A DNA stretch of 64,000 nt from JACPUX01 sp964517465 (GTDB lineage Bacteria; Pseudomonadota; Gammaproteobacteria; Burkholderiales; Casimicrobiaceae), in the NCBI GenBank assembly GCA_964517465.1, contig CAZFEK010000005.1:1-64000 (forward strand), written 5' to 3'. The notes under the pieces are model-generated. The model made no database searches. It was not told the origin of the DNA and saw only the letters and a list, made by a program, of their open reading frames with translations. The number at the start of each line of letters is the position of its first letter. Within the stretch, counting starts at the first letter, position 1. Shown here in pieces: positions 8,125-16,482 of this stretch. Both the position numbers and the translations under genes were made by a program.

Positions 8125-9936
8125 ATGAGCGCACATCAAGAGCGCGATTTCTTGCAGCAGGGCGGCGACGCCGAGCCGCGGCCCGTAGGGTATTCCGACG
8201 ATCCGCGCGATCTCGGTTGGGTGCGCCAAAACGTGCCCTGCCAAACGGCCTGCCCGGCTGGAACCAACATACCCCAATACATTCGCATGATCGTCGAGGG
8301 CAAATACGGCCGCTCCTATGAGATCAACCGCGAAGCCAACGTGCTGCCGGCAGTGTTGGGCCGCATCTGTTCTCGGCCGTGCGAATCGGCGTGCCGCCAC
8401 GGCTGGCCGGGCAACGGAGATCCGGTATCGATCTGTCATCTCAAGCGCGTGGCGGCGGACCTCAAAGATGCCGGTCACCGCATCACCGAAAGCCTCTACG
8501 CCCCCACGGGCAAGCGCGTCGCCATCATCGGCGCCGGTCCGGCCGGGGTGGCCGCCGCGCACGACCTTTCATTACTCGGGCACGACGTCACCATCCTCGA
8601 GCGCGAAACCCGGCCAGGAGGCATGCTGCGCTACGGGATTCCCGAATTCCGCCTGCCCCGCGATACGCTGGAGATCGAACTGCACAATGCGCTGCGCCTG
8701 GGCGTCGAACTGAAGACCGGCGTTTCGGTAGGCAACGGTCCCGATGAAGTTCGCCTTTCGCGCCTCCTTGAGGATTACGACGCCGTGCTCCTGGCGACGG
8801 GCTGCATGGCGGCCCAGAACCTCCCGCTGCGGGGCGAGTGGGAAAACGTCGATCCCACTGAAAAGTGCAGCGACGTCGAATCGGGGCTCGATTTTCTGCT
8901 CGCCCTGCATCGCGGCGAAGCAAAACGTGTGGGACGGCGCGTTGCGGTGGTGGGCGCGGGGTTCACGGCGCTCGATTGTGCGCGAGTTGCCGTTCGCTTG
9001 GGGGCCGAGGAAGTCACCATCCACATCCGCACCACCGAAGAGTACATCCCGGTCACACACGAGGAAATTTTCGAATCCAAGCGCGAAGGGGTGCGCATCA
9101 AGGGCTTGCGCACGCCGGTGGGAATTCGGGTGGACGAGCGCGGACGCCTCACCGGTGTCGAGTTCGTGCAAAACCGCCTGGGCGGCTGGCGCGCGGGCGG
9201 CCGGCGTCAAGCCATTCCCATCGAAGGTTCGGAGTTCGTCGAGCCATGCGACACCTTGATCGTCGCCATCGGCCAAAAGACAGTGCATGATCTTCTCGAC
9301 CTCAAGGTCGAACTTGACCGCTCGGAGAGCGTGCGCCTCACCGATAACGGCATGACTTCGGTGCGCGGGCTGTTCGCCGCCGGGGATTACGTCACCGGAC
9401 CCACCACCGCCATCGAAGCGGTGGGCCAGGGGAGGTCGATCGCGCGGCGCATCGATACTTGGCTGATGGGCAAGGAGCGCCGCAAGACGGTCGTCAAGAT
9501 CACGCCCATTGCCGGACCCTTGCGCGAGCGGGCCTATGATTTCATTCCGCGGCAGGCCATGCCCACGGCGCCGCTGCACGACCGCTGCAAGAGCCTGGCC
9601 CTGGAGGTCGAGATGGGTCTGGCGGGCGAAGCCGTGCTCGAAGAAGCGAAGCGCTGCTACCTGTGTAATCTGCGTTATGAGATCGACGTCGATCGCTGCA
9701 TCTACTGCCGCGCCTGCATCGACGTGGCGCCGCGCAATTGCATCAAGCTAGTCAAGGGCGTGGAGAAAAAGGCCGACGGGAGCTATGGCACCTTGGAAGA
9801 GGCCAAAGACTGGAATGAAGTTTGCGCCATCTGGATCGACAACAACGAGTGCATTCGTTGCGGCGCCTGCTTCAAGGCCTGCCCAGTGCAGTGCATCAGT
9901 ATCACCCGCAACGAACTCACCGAAGTGGAGGCATGA
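8125..9936 (+). CDS. GltD-like NAD(P)H:acceptor flavoprotein with Fe-S clusters, KorC-like
   Basis: A 603-aa oxidoreductase. The N-terminal Fe-S region contains CQTACPAG and CSRPCESAC, like glutamate synthase small subunit. FAD and NAD(P) sites follow (GAGPAG and VVGAGFTALD). The C-terminal ferredoxin domain has CIYCRAC...APRNC and CIRCGACFKACPVQC; in the first cluster the usual CP cysteine is replaced by Ala. It is the first gene of a cluster with the 2-oxoacid oxidoreductase at 11002-13730, so it probably passes electrons between ferredoxin-like carriers and NAD(P)H, as in the Azoarcus-type 2-oxoglutarate:NADP oxidoreductase. It resembles DsrL further down the window. AAGGAG precedes the ATG. 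Confidence 0.85.
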   Translation: MSAHQERDFLQQGGDAEPRPVGYSDDPRDLGWVRQNVPCQTACPAGTNIPQYIRMIVEGKYGRSYEINREANVLPAVLGRICSRPCESACRHGWPGNGDPVSICHLKRVAADLKDAGHRITESLYAPTGKRVAIIGAGPAGVAAAHDLSLLGHDVTILERETRPGGMLRYGIPEFRLPRDTLEIELHNALRLGVELKTGVSVGNGPDEVRLSRLLEDYDAVLLATGCMAAQNLPLRGEWENVDPTEKCSDVESGLDFLLALHRGEAKRVGRRVAVVGAGFTALDCARVAVRLGAEEVTIHIRTTEEYIPVTHEEIFESKREGVRIKGLRTPVGIRVDERGRLTGVEFVQNRLGGWRAGGRRQAIPIEGSEFVEPCDTLIVAIGQKTVHDLLDLKVELDRSESVRLTDNGMTSVRGLFAAGDYVTGPTTAIEAVGQGRSIARRIDTWLMGKERRKTVVKITPIAGPLRERAYDFIPRQAMPTAPLHDRCKSLALEVEMGLAGEAVLEEAKRCYLCNLRYEIDVDRCIYCRACIDVAPRNCIKLVKGVEKKADGSYGTLEEAKDWNEVCAIWIDNNECIRCGACFKACPVQCISITRNELTEVEA

Positions 9937-10979
9937 TGGCGGCGCAAGGAAGACACCACGTCATCATCGGCGGCGGCATTTCCGGCAGCCAGGCGGCGGA
10001 CACGCTGCGCACCCTGGACCCGGACAGCCGCATCACCTTGATCACCCTCTCGAGGCTGCCGGTCTACAACCGTTACGATCTGCCCCAGGTGTTTCGCGGC
10101 CGGCAGGATTGGCGCGAATTCCTGGTGCAGCCGCCGGACTATTACCGCCGCAGCCGCATCAACCTGCGGCGCGCCACCCGGGTGGCCAACGTCGATGCCA
10201 CGCGCCGGGTGATCACCCTGGCGCACAACGAAGAACTGCGTTACGACACGCTGTTGGTGGCGTCCGGAGGTCGGGGCTACTTGCCCGAGGAATTGGCCGA
10301 ATTCCAGCCGCTGCTCGACAGTTTCACCAGTTTCGAAGACGCCATGACCGTACGCCGCCGCCTTCCGGAAGGCGGTCACGTGATCATGATCGGCGGGGAC
10401 ATGATCGGACTCGATCTGGCGCGCACTTTGGTGAACACCGGGCACCGCGTGACCCTGGTCGCAGGTCCGCATACCTTCTGGCCCCATCGGATCGAAGCCA
10501 AGGAGCGGCAGGTGTTTCTCGGCGTACTGCAGCAGATGGGCATGCAAGTGGTGGAAGCCGACGCCCGCGGGAACATCGAGACCATCGAACCAGGCGCCAA
10601 AGGAATGCCGGCAAGGCGCATCGTCTTTGGCGACCACAGCGACCTCTACGGTGACTCCGTAATGGCTTTCTGCGGCTTGGTGCCTTCGGTGGAATTTATG
10701 CTGGGCTCGGGCGTGGATATCGAACGCGGTCTTTTGGTCAGCCGCTCGCTGCGCACCACCAACGAATCCATTTATGCCGCCGGGGACGTGTGCCAAATCT
10801 GGGACCAGGACGATAAGCGCTACCGCTTCTACTACGGCTGGAAAAACGTCCGCGCCATGGGTGAGTTGGCGGCGCGCAACATCGTTGGCGGCGACGAACC
10901 CTGGAGTTCCAACCAGGACGAAGCGCTCAAAGTGCAGGCCGACGGCAAGCTTTACTCGCCGTTTTGGGAATACGCCTAG
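9933..10979 (+). CDS. FAD/NAD(P)-dependent pyridine nucleotide-disulfide-type oxidoreductase
   Basis: A 348-aa flavoprotein of the nitrite reductase large-subunit/rubredoxin reductase type. FAD binding is shown by VIIGGGISGSQAA at the N terminus, NAD(P) binding by IMIGGDMIGLDLA in the middle, and the second FAD motif by SIYAAGDVC. No redox-active CxxC is visible. The start ATG at 9933 overlaps the upstream stop (ATGA), so it is coupled to the GltD-like gene, and it is followed by the 2-oxoacid oxidoreductase subunits. It may be an extra electron-transfer subunit for that complex; this is inferred from position. Confidence 0.82.
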   Translation: MMAAQGRHHVIIGGGISGSQAADTLRTLDPDSRITLITLSRLPVYNRYDLPQVFRGRQDWREFLVQPPDYYRRSRINLRRATRVANVDATRRVITLAHNEELRYDTLLVASGGRGYLPEELAEFQPLLDSFTSFEDAMTVRRRLPEGGHVIMIGGDMIGLDLARTLVNTGHRVTLVAGPHTFWPHRIEAKERQVFLGVLQQMGMQVVEADARGNIETIEPGAKGMPARRIVFGDHSDLYGDSVMAFCGLVPSVEFMLGSGVDIERGLLVSRSLRTTNESIYAAGDVCQIWDQDDKRYRFYYGWKNVRAMGELAARNIVGGDEPWSSNQDEALKVQADGKLYSPFWEYA

Positions 10980-11001
10980 GCGAAAGCGATCAGGACCACC
11001 T

Positions 11002-12825
11002 ATGACTCGACATCACCAAGAAACGCCGCCCACCGACATCCAAGTTGCCATCTGCGGCTCGGCCGGGGAAGGCACTATCGCGGCTGGCGACATTCTGCGC
11101 AGCGCCTTGGCGGACGCTGGTTACCGCATCATCAGTTTCGACACCTATCCGCCGGAAATCCGCGGCTTCGGGAAATGTATCGCCAGACTGCGCGTGACCA
11201 CCGAACAGGCCTACTCCCTGAAGCAGCAATCCGACGTGCTGATCGCCCTGAACGACGAGCACGCCGTTCCGAACATCAGTGAAGTGCGGGATTTCGGCGC
11301 CGTGATCTACGACGGGCATTCGATCGCGCGGCTTCCGGAGGGAGGACACGTCAGCGGGCACCTCGGTGCAGGACAAATACCCTATCCGGTATCCCTGCGC
11401 GAACTTTGCGAAAAGGCCACGGGAGGTAACCGCTCTCGAAACATCGTCGCGCTGGGTTATCTGGCCGGGGTTTATCAACTTCCGAAAGACGCTTTCCTGC
11501 GCATCATCACCAAGAAGTTCGGCAAGAAGCCTGGCGTCGCCGAGCAGAATCACGCCGCTTTCGAGGTGGGTTATACCGAAGGGGCTGGTGCTTTCAAGCT
11601 CGACGACGTGAGTTTCGGTCCACCCAAGGGCGAAGCCGGCCGCGACGTGGTCATGATCAACGGCAATGCGGCTACGGTGCGCGGCGCGGTCGATGCCGGA
11701 ATCGACTGTTTCTTCGGCTATCCGATCACTCCGGCCACCTCGATCATGGAGCGCTTGGCCGCCGAAATGCCCAAACAGGGCAAGCGGCTCCTGCAGACCG
11801 AAGACGAGATCTCGGCCATCGCCGCTACCATCGGCGCGGGTTATACCGGAGCCCGCTCCGCGACCGCTACCTCGGGGCCCGGGCTGTCGCTGATGCAGGA
11901 GATGCTGGGCCTGGGAGTGATCGCCGAGGTGCCCTCGGTAGTGTTCATCTCCCAGCGCGGCGGCCCTTCCACCGGCATGCCCACCAAAACCGAGCAATCC
12001 GATTTGTCGGCGGCGGTGTTCGGCGGCCACGGCGATGCGCAAAAAATCGTGATTGCGCCGACCAATGTCGAGGGCTGCTACCGCTGCGCGGGCAAGGCAT
12101 TCGAAATGGCCGAGGCCTATCAAACTCCGGTGATCGTGCTCTTGGATCTGTATCTCTCCAACCGCTACGAAACGGTGCAGTTCGGCAGCCGCCCGCCTTT
12201 CGAGGCCAACTCAGACAAAGCTCGCCCCAAAGCGGCCAAGGGAGAGCCCTATCGGCGCTTTGCCATGACCGACGATTTCGTCAGTCCGCGCGCTTTGCCC
12301 GGGGAAGCCGGGGCCATGCACACCATCACCGGCCTTGAACACAACGAGTTGGGCAGGCCCAATGACCAGGGCGAAATGCATGAACGCATGAGCAAGAAGC
12401 GCCACGAGAAACTCAAAGCTGCGCTCAAACACCCGGACTTCACGCATTACAAGCGCTTCGGCGACGAAGGCAAAGTGAAAGTGGGGCTTCTCGCTTGGGG
12501 TTCCACCTTCGGAGAATGCCTCGAAGCGATGTTCAAAGCGCGCGCCGAAGGCATCTCCTGCGCGGCGATGAAAGTGGTGATGCTATCGCCGTTTCCGGCA
12601 GAGGCCGTGGGCGCCTTTTTGGACGATTGTGATGTGGTGCTGGTGCCGGAGGTCAATTACGAAGGCCAATTTGCCCATATGGTGCAAGGCCAACTCGGCC
12701 GGCCGGTGGTCAGCCTTGCCCGCGTTCCCGGCGTGCCGATGCCGGTGGACGATATCCTGGAAGCGATTCGCCGCTTGGCGGCGAGCGGCCCGCGTGATGC
12801 GGCGCGGCTCGTGCGAGCGGCTTGA
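11002..12825 (+). CDS. korA: 2-oxoacid:acceptor oxidoreductase, fused gamma-alpha subunit
   Basis: A 607-aa protein joining the gamma domain (residues about 10-195, starting VAICGSAGEGTIAAGDIL) to the alpha/pyrimidine-binding domain (from about 215, with FFGYPITPATSIMERLA and the SATATSGPGLSLM loop). This is the KorA/OorA arrangement for ferredoxin-linked decarboxylation of a 2-oxoacid such as 2-oxoglutarate to the acyl-CoA, or the reverse. It works with the beta subunit encoded 11 bases downstream. 2-Oxoglutarate is favoured by the KorA-like fusion, but pyruvate or branched 2-oxoacids cannot be ruled out by eye. ATG 11002 is preceded by AGGA. Confidence 0.88.
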   Translation: MTRHHQETPPTDIQVAICGSAGEGTIAAGDILRSALADAGYRIISFDTYPPEIRGFGKCIARLRVTTEQAYSLKQQSDVLIALNDEHAVPNISEVRDFGAVIYDGHSIARLPEGGHVSGHLGAGQIPYPVSLRELCEKATGGNRSRNIVALGYLAGVYQLPKDAFLRIITKKFGKKPGVAEQNHAAFEVGYTEGAGAFKLDDVSFGPPKGEAGRDVVMINGNAATVRGAVDAGIDCFFGYPITPATSIMERLAAEMPKQGKRLLQTEDEISAIAATIGAGYTGARSATATSGPGLSLMQEMLGLGVIAEVPSVVFISQRGGPSTGMPTKTEQSDLSAAVFGGHGDAQKIVIAPTNVEGCYRCAGKAFEMAEAYQTPVIVLLDLYLSNRYETVQFGSRPPFEANSDKARPKAAKGEPYRRFAMTDDFVSPRALPGEAGAMHTITGLEHNELGRPNDQGEMHERMSKKRHEKLKAALKHPDFTHYKRFGDEGKVKVGLLAWGSTFGECLEAMFKARAEGISCAAMKVVMLSPFPAEAVGAFLDDCDVVLVPEVNYEGQFAHMVQGQLGRPVVSLARVPGVPMPVDDILEAIRRLAASGPRDAARLVRAA

Positions 12826-12836
12826 AGGAGACCGCC

Positions 12837-13730
12837 ATGGCCGAAGCCAACACGCCCATTTATCTCGAAGACAAACTCAAGGAGGTTCGCGACAGCGGAC
12901 GTCTCGAATACCGCTCCAAAGCCCTGCCGACCTGGTGCCCGGGCTGCGGGTATTTCGCCATGGCCGGCGGCGTACCGGCGGCGCTCAACGCCTTGTCCAT
13001 CGCCCCGCAAGATACCGTTGTCGTTTCCGGCATCGGCTGTTCATCGCGGTTTCCCTTCTTCGTGAACACTTACGGCTTCCATACCCTGCACGGGCGGGTT
13101 CTGCCCGTGGCCACGGGCATCAAGGTGGCGAACGACGATCTGACGGTAATCGCGGTGGGCGGCGATGGCGATGGCTTCGCCATCGGCGGCGGGCACGTGC
13201 CGCACGCGGCGCGGCGCAACATCGACATCACTTATCTCTTGTTCGACAACGGCATCTACGGTTTGACCAAAGGCCAAACCTCGCCGACCTCGGCGATCGG
13301 TTTCCGCACTCCAACGAGCCCCTACACCAATCCGGATCAGCCGCTGAATCCCCTTTTGATGGTGCTCTCCTATGGTGCCACCTGGGTGGGCCAGGCGTTT
13401 GCCGGCCGTCCCCAACAGCTCGACGAACTGATCCGCCAGGCGATTGCGCACCGCGGTTTTTCCTACCTGCACATTCTCTCGCCCTGCGTGACCTTTGACA
13501 AAACCGACCGCACCTACGACCGGCTGGAGCAACGAGTGCGCGATCTGCCCGCCAACCACGATCCGAGCGATTTCGGCGCCGCCATGCGCCAAGCCATGGA
13601 TGTCGAAACTCCGCCCATGGGCCTCCTGTACGTCGCGGAGCGCCCGACGCTGGCCGAAGCGCTCGATGGCATCATCGCCAAGGCGGGCGGGGCGGACAAG
13701 CGACCGCGCAAGGCGGCGAAGGCGGCTTAG
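12837..13730 (+). CDS. korB: 2-oxoacid:acceptor oxidoreductase, beta (thiamine diphosphate) subunit
   Basis: A 297-aa beta subunit. The thiamine-diphosphate motif runs from GGDGDGFAIGGGH to the following N in LLFDNGIYGLTKGQ. The N-terminal CPGCGYF cysteines and the Cys of SGIGCSSRFP are likely [4Fe-4S] ligands, as in two-subunit 2-oxoacid:ferredoxin oxidoreductases. It is co-transcribed with korA. ATG 12837 was chosen over the upstream in-frame TTG because AAGGAG (12825-12830) is correctly spaced. It is the last gene of the cluster, followed by a REP-like palindrome. Confidence 0.9.
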   Translation: MAEANTPIYLEDKLKEVRDSGRLEYRSKALPTWCPGCGYFAMAGGVPAALNALSIAPQDTVVVSGIGCSSRFPFFVNTYGFHTLHGRVLPVATGIKVANDDLTVIAVGGDGDGFAIGGGHVPHAARRNIDITYLLFDNGIYGLTKGQTSPTSAIGFRTPTSPYTNPDQPLNPLLMVLSYGATWVGQAFAGRPQQLDELIRQAIAHRGFSYLHILSPCVTFDKTDRTYDRLEQRVRDLPANHDPSDFGAAMRQAMDVETPPMGLLYVAERPTLAEALDGIIAKAGGADKRPRKAAKAA

Positions 13731-13746
13731 CGCCTGGCGCTTCGAT

Positions 13747-13801
13747 CAGCCCGCTCCTACAAAACCTCGGCCTGCTTGGGTAGGAGCGGCCTTGGCCGCG
13801 A
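13747..13801. repeat. REP-like palindromic pair
   Basis: An inverted copy CAGCCCGCTCCTAC (13747-13760) faces a direct copy starting GTAGGAGCGGC and ending GGCCGCGA (13780-13801). The same 22-bp word occurs exactly at 38498-38519. It lies between the convergent korB and YbhB-like genes, a usual place for REP elements. Confidence 0.75.
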
Positions 13802-13817
13802 AGGAGACAACCGGTTC

Positions 13818-14294
13818 TCACCGCTTCTGGTAAGTTCCGATCAACTGCGTGTGCGCCAGAACATGGCCCGACATGGCTTGTTCAAGCTGCGTTTTGCTAG
13901 GCTCTCGCAAGTCGGGCAGCTGGGTGTCGAGCGCGTAGAGTTTAAAGAAATACCGGTGCCGGCCGATCGGCGGGCAAGGACCGCCATAGCCGGCGCGCTT
14001 CCAATCATTCTTCCCTTCGGCGCTGCCGCCGGGCAGGGCGCAGGCTGCCGCATCCTCGGCGAGTCCGTGGCAACCTGCTGGCAGGTTGTAGAGCACCCAA
14101 TGCACCCAGGTCATTTTGGGGGCCGCGGGGTCGGGCGCGTCGGGGTCATCGACGATGAGCGCGAAGCTCTGGGTGCCGGCCGGTGCGCCGGTCCATTTTA
14201 GGGGTGGCGAGCAGTCCTTGCCCTGACAAGTGTAGCGGGATGGAATTTCTTGGCCTGACCCGAAGGCATCGGAACTGAGTAGCAAGGAGGTCAT
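13818..14294 (-). CDS. YbhB/YbcL family Raf-kinase-inhibitor-like protein
   Basis: A 158-aa phosphatidylethanolamine-binding-protein fold. Visible family features are SPPLKWTGAP, SFALIVDDPDAPDP, WVHWVLYNLP and the C-terminal HRYFFKLYALDT segment. No signal peptide is seen, so it is cytoplasmic. The bacterial role of this family is poorly defined. The start at 14294 (MTSLLLSSD) matches the usual N terminus of the family; a longer reading frame extends upstream into the prmB end and is not supported. It lies downstream of prmB on the same strand. Confidence 0.88.
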   Translation of the reverse strand: MTSLLLSSDAFGSGQEIPSRYTCQGKDCSPPLKWTGAPAGTQSFALIVDDPDAPDPAAPKMTWVHWVLYNLPAGCHGLAEDAAACALPGGSAEGKNDWKRAGYGGPCPPIGRHRYFFKLYALDTQLPDLREPSKTQLEQAMSGHVLAHTQLIGTYQKR

Positions 14295-14367
14295 GCAAGT
14301 CTCCTTTCTTCGACTGGATTTACCCGGCGGGCAAGCTGTTGCGCTCAGGCCAACCTGCCCGGCGGCT

Positions 14368-15261
14368 TCAAGCGATGAGCTCCTCGCGGTGGAGCAAAAA
14401 CACCATGCCTTCGCCGCCCGGGGCGTCCAGCCAAACGAATGGCAAGTTAGGCCAGGCCGCTTCCACTGCTTCCCGGTTGTGCCCGACCTCGACGACCAGC
14501 AGGCCGCCGTCGTTGAGGTGCGCCGCCGCTTCGGCGAGGATGACCCGCACCGCATCGAGACCGTCGTCGCCGGCGGCCAGGGCCATGCCCGGCTCATGGC
14601 GGTATTCCTCGGGCAGCTCTTCCATCGCCGCGGCGGTTACATAAGGCGGATTGCTGATGATGAGGTCGTAATGTTTCCCGCCCAAATTGGCGAAAAGGTC
14701 CGAGCGAACCAAATTGATACGGCCCTGCAGTCCGTAATCGGCCACGTTGCGCTGAGCGACCGCCAAAGCGTCGGGGGAAAGATCGACCGCATCGACGTCA
14801 GCTTGTCCAAAAGTGTGGGCCAGAAGTATGGCGAGGCATCCTGAGCCGGTGCAAAGATCGAGCGCGCTTCGGATGGCATCCGGGTCCGCAACCCAAGGGG
14901 CAAGCTGCTCCTCGATCAGCGGCGCGATGAAAGAGCGCGGGACGATGACCCTTTCGTCGACATAAAACTTGAATTCGCCCAGCCAGGCCTCGCGGGTGAT
15001 ATAGGCAGCCGGAATGCGCTCCTGAACTCGCCGGCGCATGACCTCGGCGAACTGGGCGCGCTCGTTGCCGGTGAGGCGGGCGTCGAGATAGGCGTTGAGA
15101 TCGGTCGAGGGCAAGTGAAACGTGTGGGAGAGGAGGTAGGCTGCCTCGTCCACTGCGCTTTGGTGGCCGTGCCCGAAAAACAGCTGAGCCTCGTTGAAGC
15201 GCGTCACGGCAAAGCGCAGCCAATCGCGCACAGTGAAAAGTTCAGTCGTAAAGTTTTGCAT
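14368..15261 (-). CDS. prmB: Ribosomal protein L3 glutamine N5-methyltransferase
   Basis: A 297-aa HemK-family methyltransferase that modifies a glutamine of ribosomal protein L3. The SAM motif LDLCTGSGCLAILLA and the catalytic NPPY motif (SNPPYV) are present. The N-terminal helical domain, with LSHTFHLPSTDLNAYLDARLT, is typical of PrmB rather than PrmC, as is the segment YITREAWLGEFKFYVDERVIVPRS. It follows dapE on the minus strand with a 9-bp gap, which suggests one transcript pilU-dapE-prmB. Confidence 0.9.
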   Translation of the reverse strand: MQNFTTELFTVRDWLRFAVTRFNEAQLFFGHGHQSAVDEAAYLLSHTFHLPSTDLNAYLDARLTGNERAQFAEVMRRRVQERIPAAYITREAWLGEFKFYVDERVIVPRSFIAPLIEEQLAPWVADPDAIRSALDLCTGSGCLAILLAHTFGQADVDAVDLSPDALAVAQRNVADYGLQGRINLVRSDLFANLGGKHYDLIISNPPYVTAAAMEELPEEYRHEPGMALAAGDDGLDAVRVILAEAAAHLNDGGLLVVEVGHNREAVEAAWPNLPFVWLDAPGGEGMVFLLHREELIA

Positions 15262-15270
15262 TTTCTTGCG

Positions 15271-16482
15271 CTAATCCCTGCTCTTGGCCGGATCTTTCGA
15301 TGTTGGCGCGAGCAAAGATCGCATCAGATCGGCGTAGATGGAATGGAGAGCATCGATGTCTCCCAGGTCCACATGTTCATCGACCTTGTGGATGCTTTCA
15401 TTGACCGGGCCGATTTCCACCATTTGGGCACAGATGTCCGCCAGGAAGCGCCCATCGGAAGTGCCGCCGGTGCAAGAGAGCGCAGGCTTGCGGCCGGTGA
15501 CCTTGCCGATCGCGGCCATTGCCGCTTCGACCAGGCTGCCGCGCGGGGTGAGGAAAGGGCGCCCGCTGCTGGGCCAGCTCAAATCAAAATCGAGGCCATG
15601 AGCTTGCAGTATTGCCCTTACGCGAGACTGAAGCAGTTCTTTCGGGCTGGCCGTGCCGTGACGGAAATTGAACAACACTTCGACGCTTCCCGGAACGACG
15701 TTGACCGCTCCGGTGCCGCCATGGATGTTGGAGACTTGGAAACTCGTGGGCGGGAAATATTCGTCGCCTTGATCCCAAACCGCGGCGGCGAGTTCCGCCA
15801 AAGCCGGGGCGACGAGATGTATGGGGTTCTTCACCAGCCCAGGGTAGGCGACGTGCCCCTGCTTGCCGTGGACGATCAGGCGCCCGTTGAGCGAGCCCCG
15901 TCGCCCGTTCTTGATCATGTCGCCGAGCAACTGATCCCCGGTGGGCTCGCCGATGACGCAGTAGTCGATGCGCTCGCCGCGCTCCTTGAGCACAAGGACC
16001 GCATGGGCCGTGCCGTCGACCGCGGCGCCCTCTTCGTCGGAGGTGAAGAGGAAGGCGAGGCGCCCCGGGTGTTTGGACTGAGTGGCCAGGAAATGTTCCG
16101 CAGCGGTGACGAAAGCCGCCAGCGAAGCCTTCATGTCGGCGGCACCGCGGCCGAAGAGGCGGCCCTCCCGCACGGTCGGCGCGAAAGGTTCGGAACGCCA
16201 CTGTTCGCGCGGACCAGTAGCCACGACGTCGGTGTGCCCGGCAAAACACAGCAAGGGGGCGCCTTCGCCATGCACCGCCCAGAGGTTCCTGACGCCGTTG
16301 TGCGAGAGGTCTTCGAGTTCAAAGCCCAGCCGGGCGAGCCGCGCACCGAGCACATCCTGGCAGCCTGCGTCATCCGGGGTGAGGGAGGGACGGGCGATCA
16401 ACTCGGCGGCGAGCTCGGCCGTGGCGGAAAGCGTGGGTGAAGGCGGGTTGGAGATTTCGCGCTCCGCTTCAACGCGGCGCAT
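15271..16482 (-). CDS. dapE: Succinyl-diaminopimelate desuccinylase
   Basis: A 403-aa metallopeptidase-like hydrolase of lysine and peptidoglycan-precursor synthesis, converting N-succinyl-LL-diaminopimelate to LL-diaminopimelate. The first metal ligand is seen in CFAGHTDVV and the bridging Asp in GRGAADMKAS. The catalytic Glu pair is in FTSDEEGAA, and further ligands lie in the GGTSDGRF and ESIHKVDEHV segments. Family members usually begin near LSATAELAAEL, so the first 17 residues may be extra. The chosen ATG overlaps the pilU stop by 14 bases, with GAGG upstream. Confidence 0.93.
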   Translation of the reverse strand: MRRVEAEREISNPPSPTLSATAELAAELIARPSLTPDDAGCQDVLGARLARLGFELEDLSHNGVRNLWAVHGEGAPLLCFAGHTDVVATGPREQWRSEPFAPTVREGRLFGRGAADMKASLAAFVTAAEHFLATQSKHPGRLAFLFTSDEEGAAVDGTAHAVLVLKERGERIDYCVIGEPTGDQLLGDMIKNGRRGSLNGRLIVHGKQGHVAYPGLVKNPIHLVAPALAELAAAVWDQGDEYFPPTSFQVSNIHGGTGAVNVVPGSVEVLFNFRHGTASPKELLQSRVRAILQAHGLDFDLSWPSSGRPFLTPRGSLVEAAMAAIGKVTGRKPALSCTGGTSDGRFLADICAQMVEIGPVNESIHKVDEHVDLGDIDALHSIYADLMRSLLAPTSKDPAKSRD

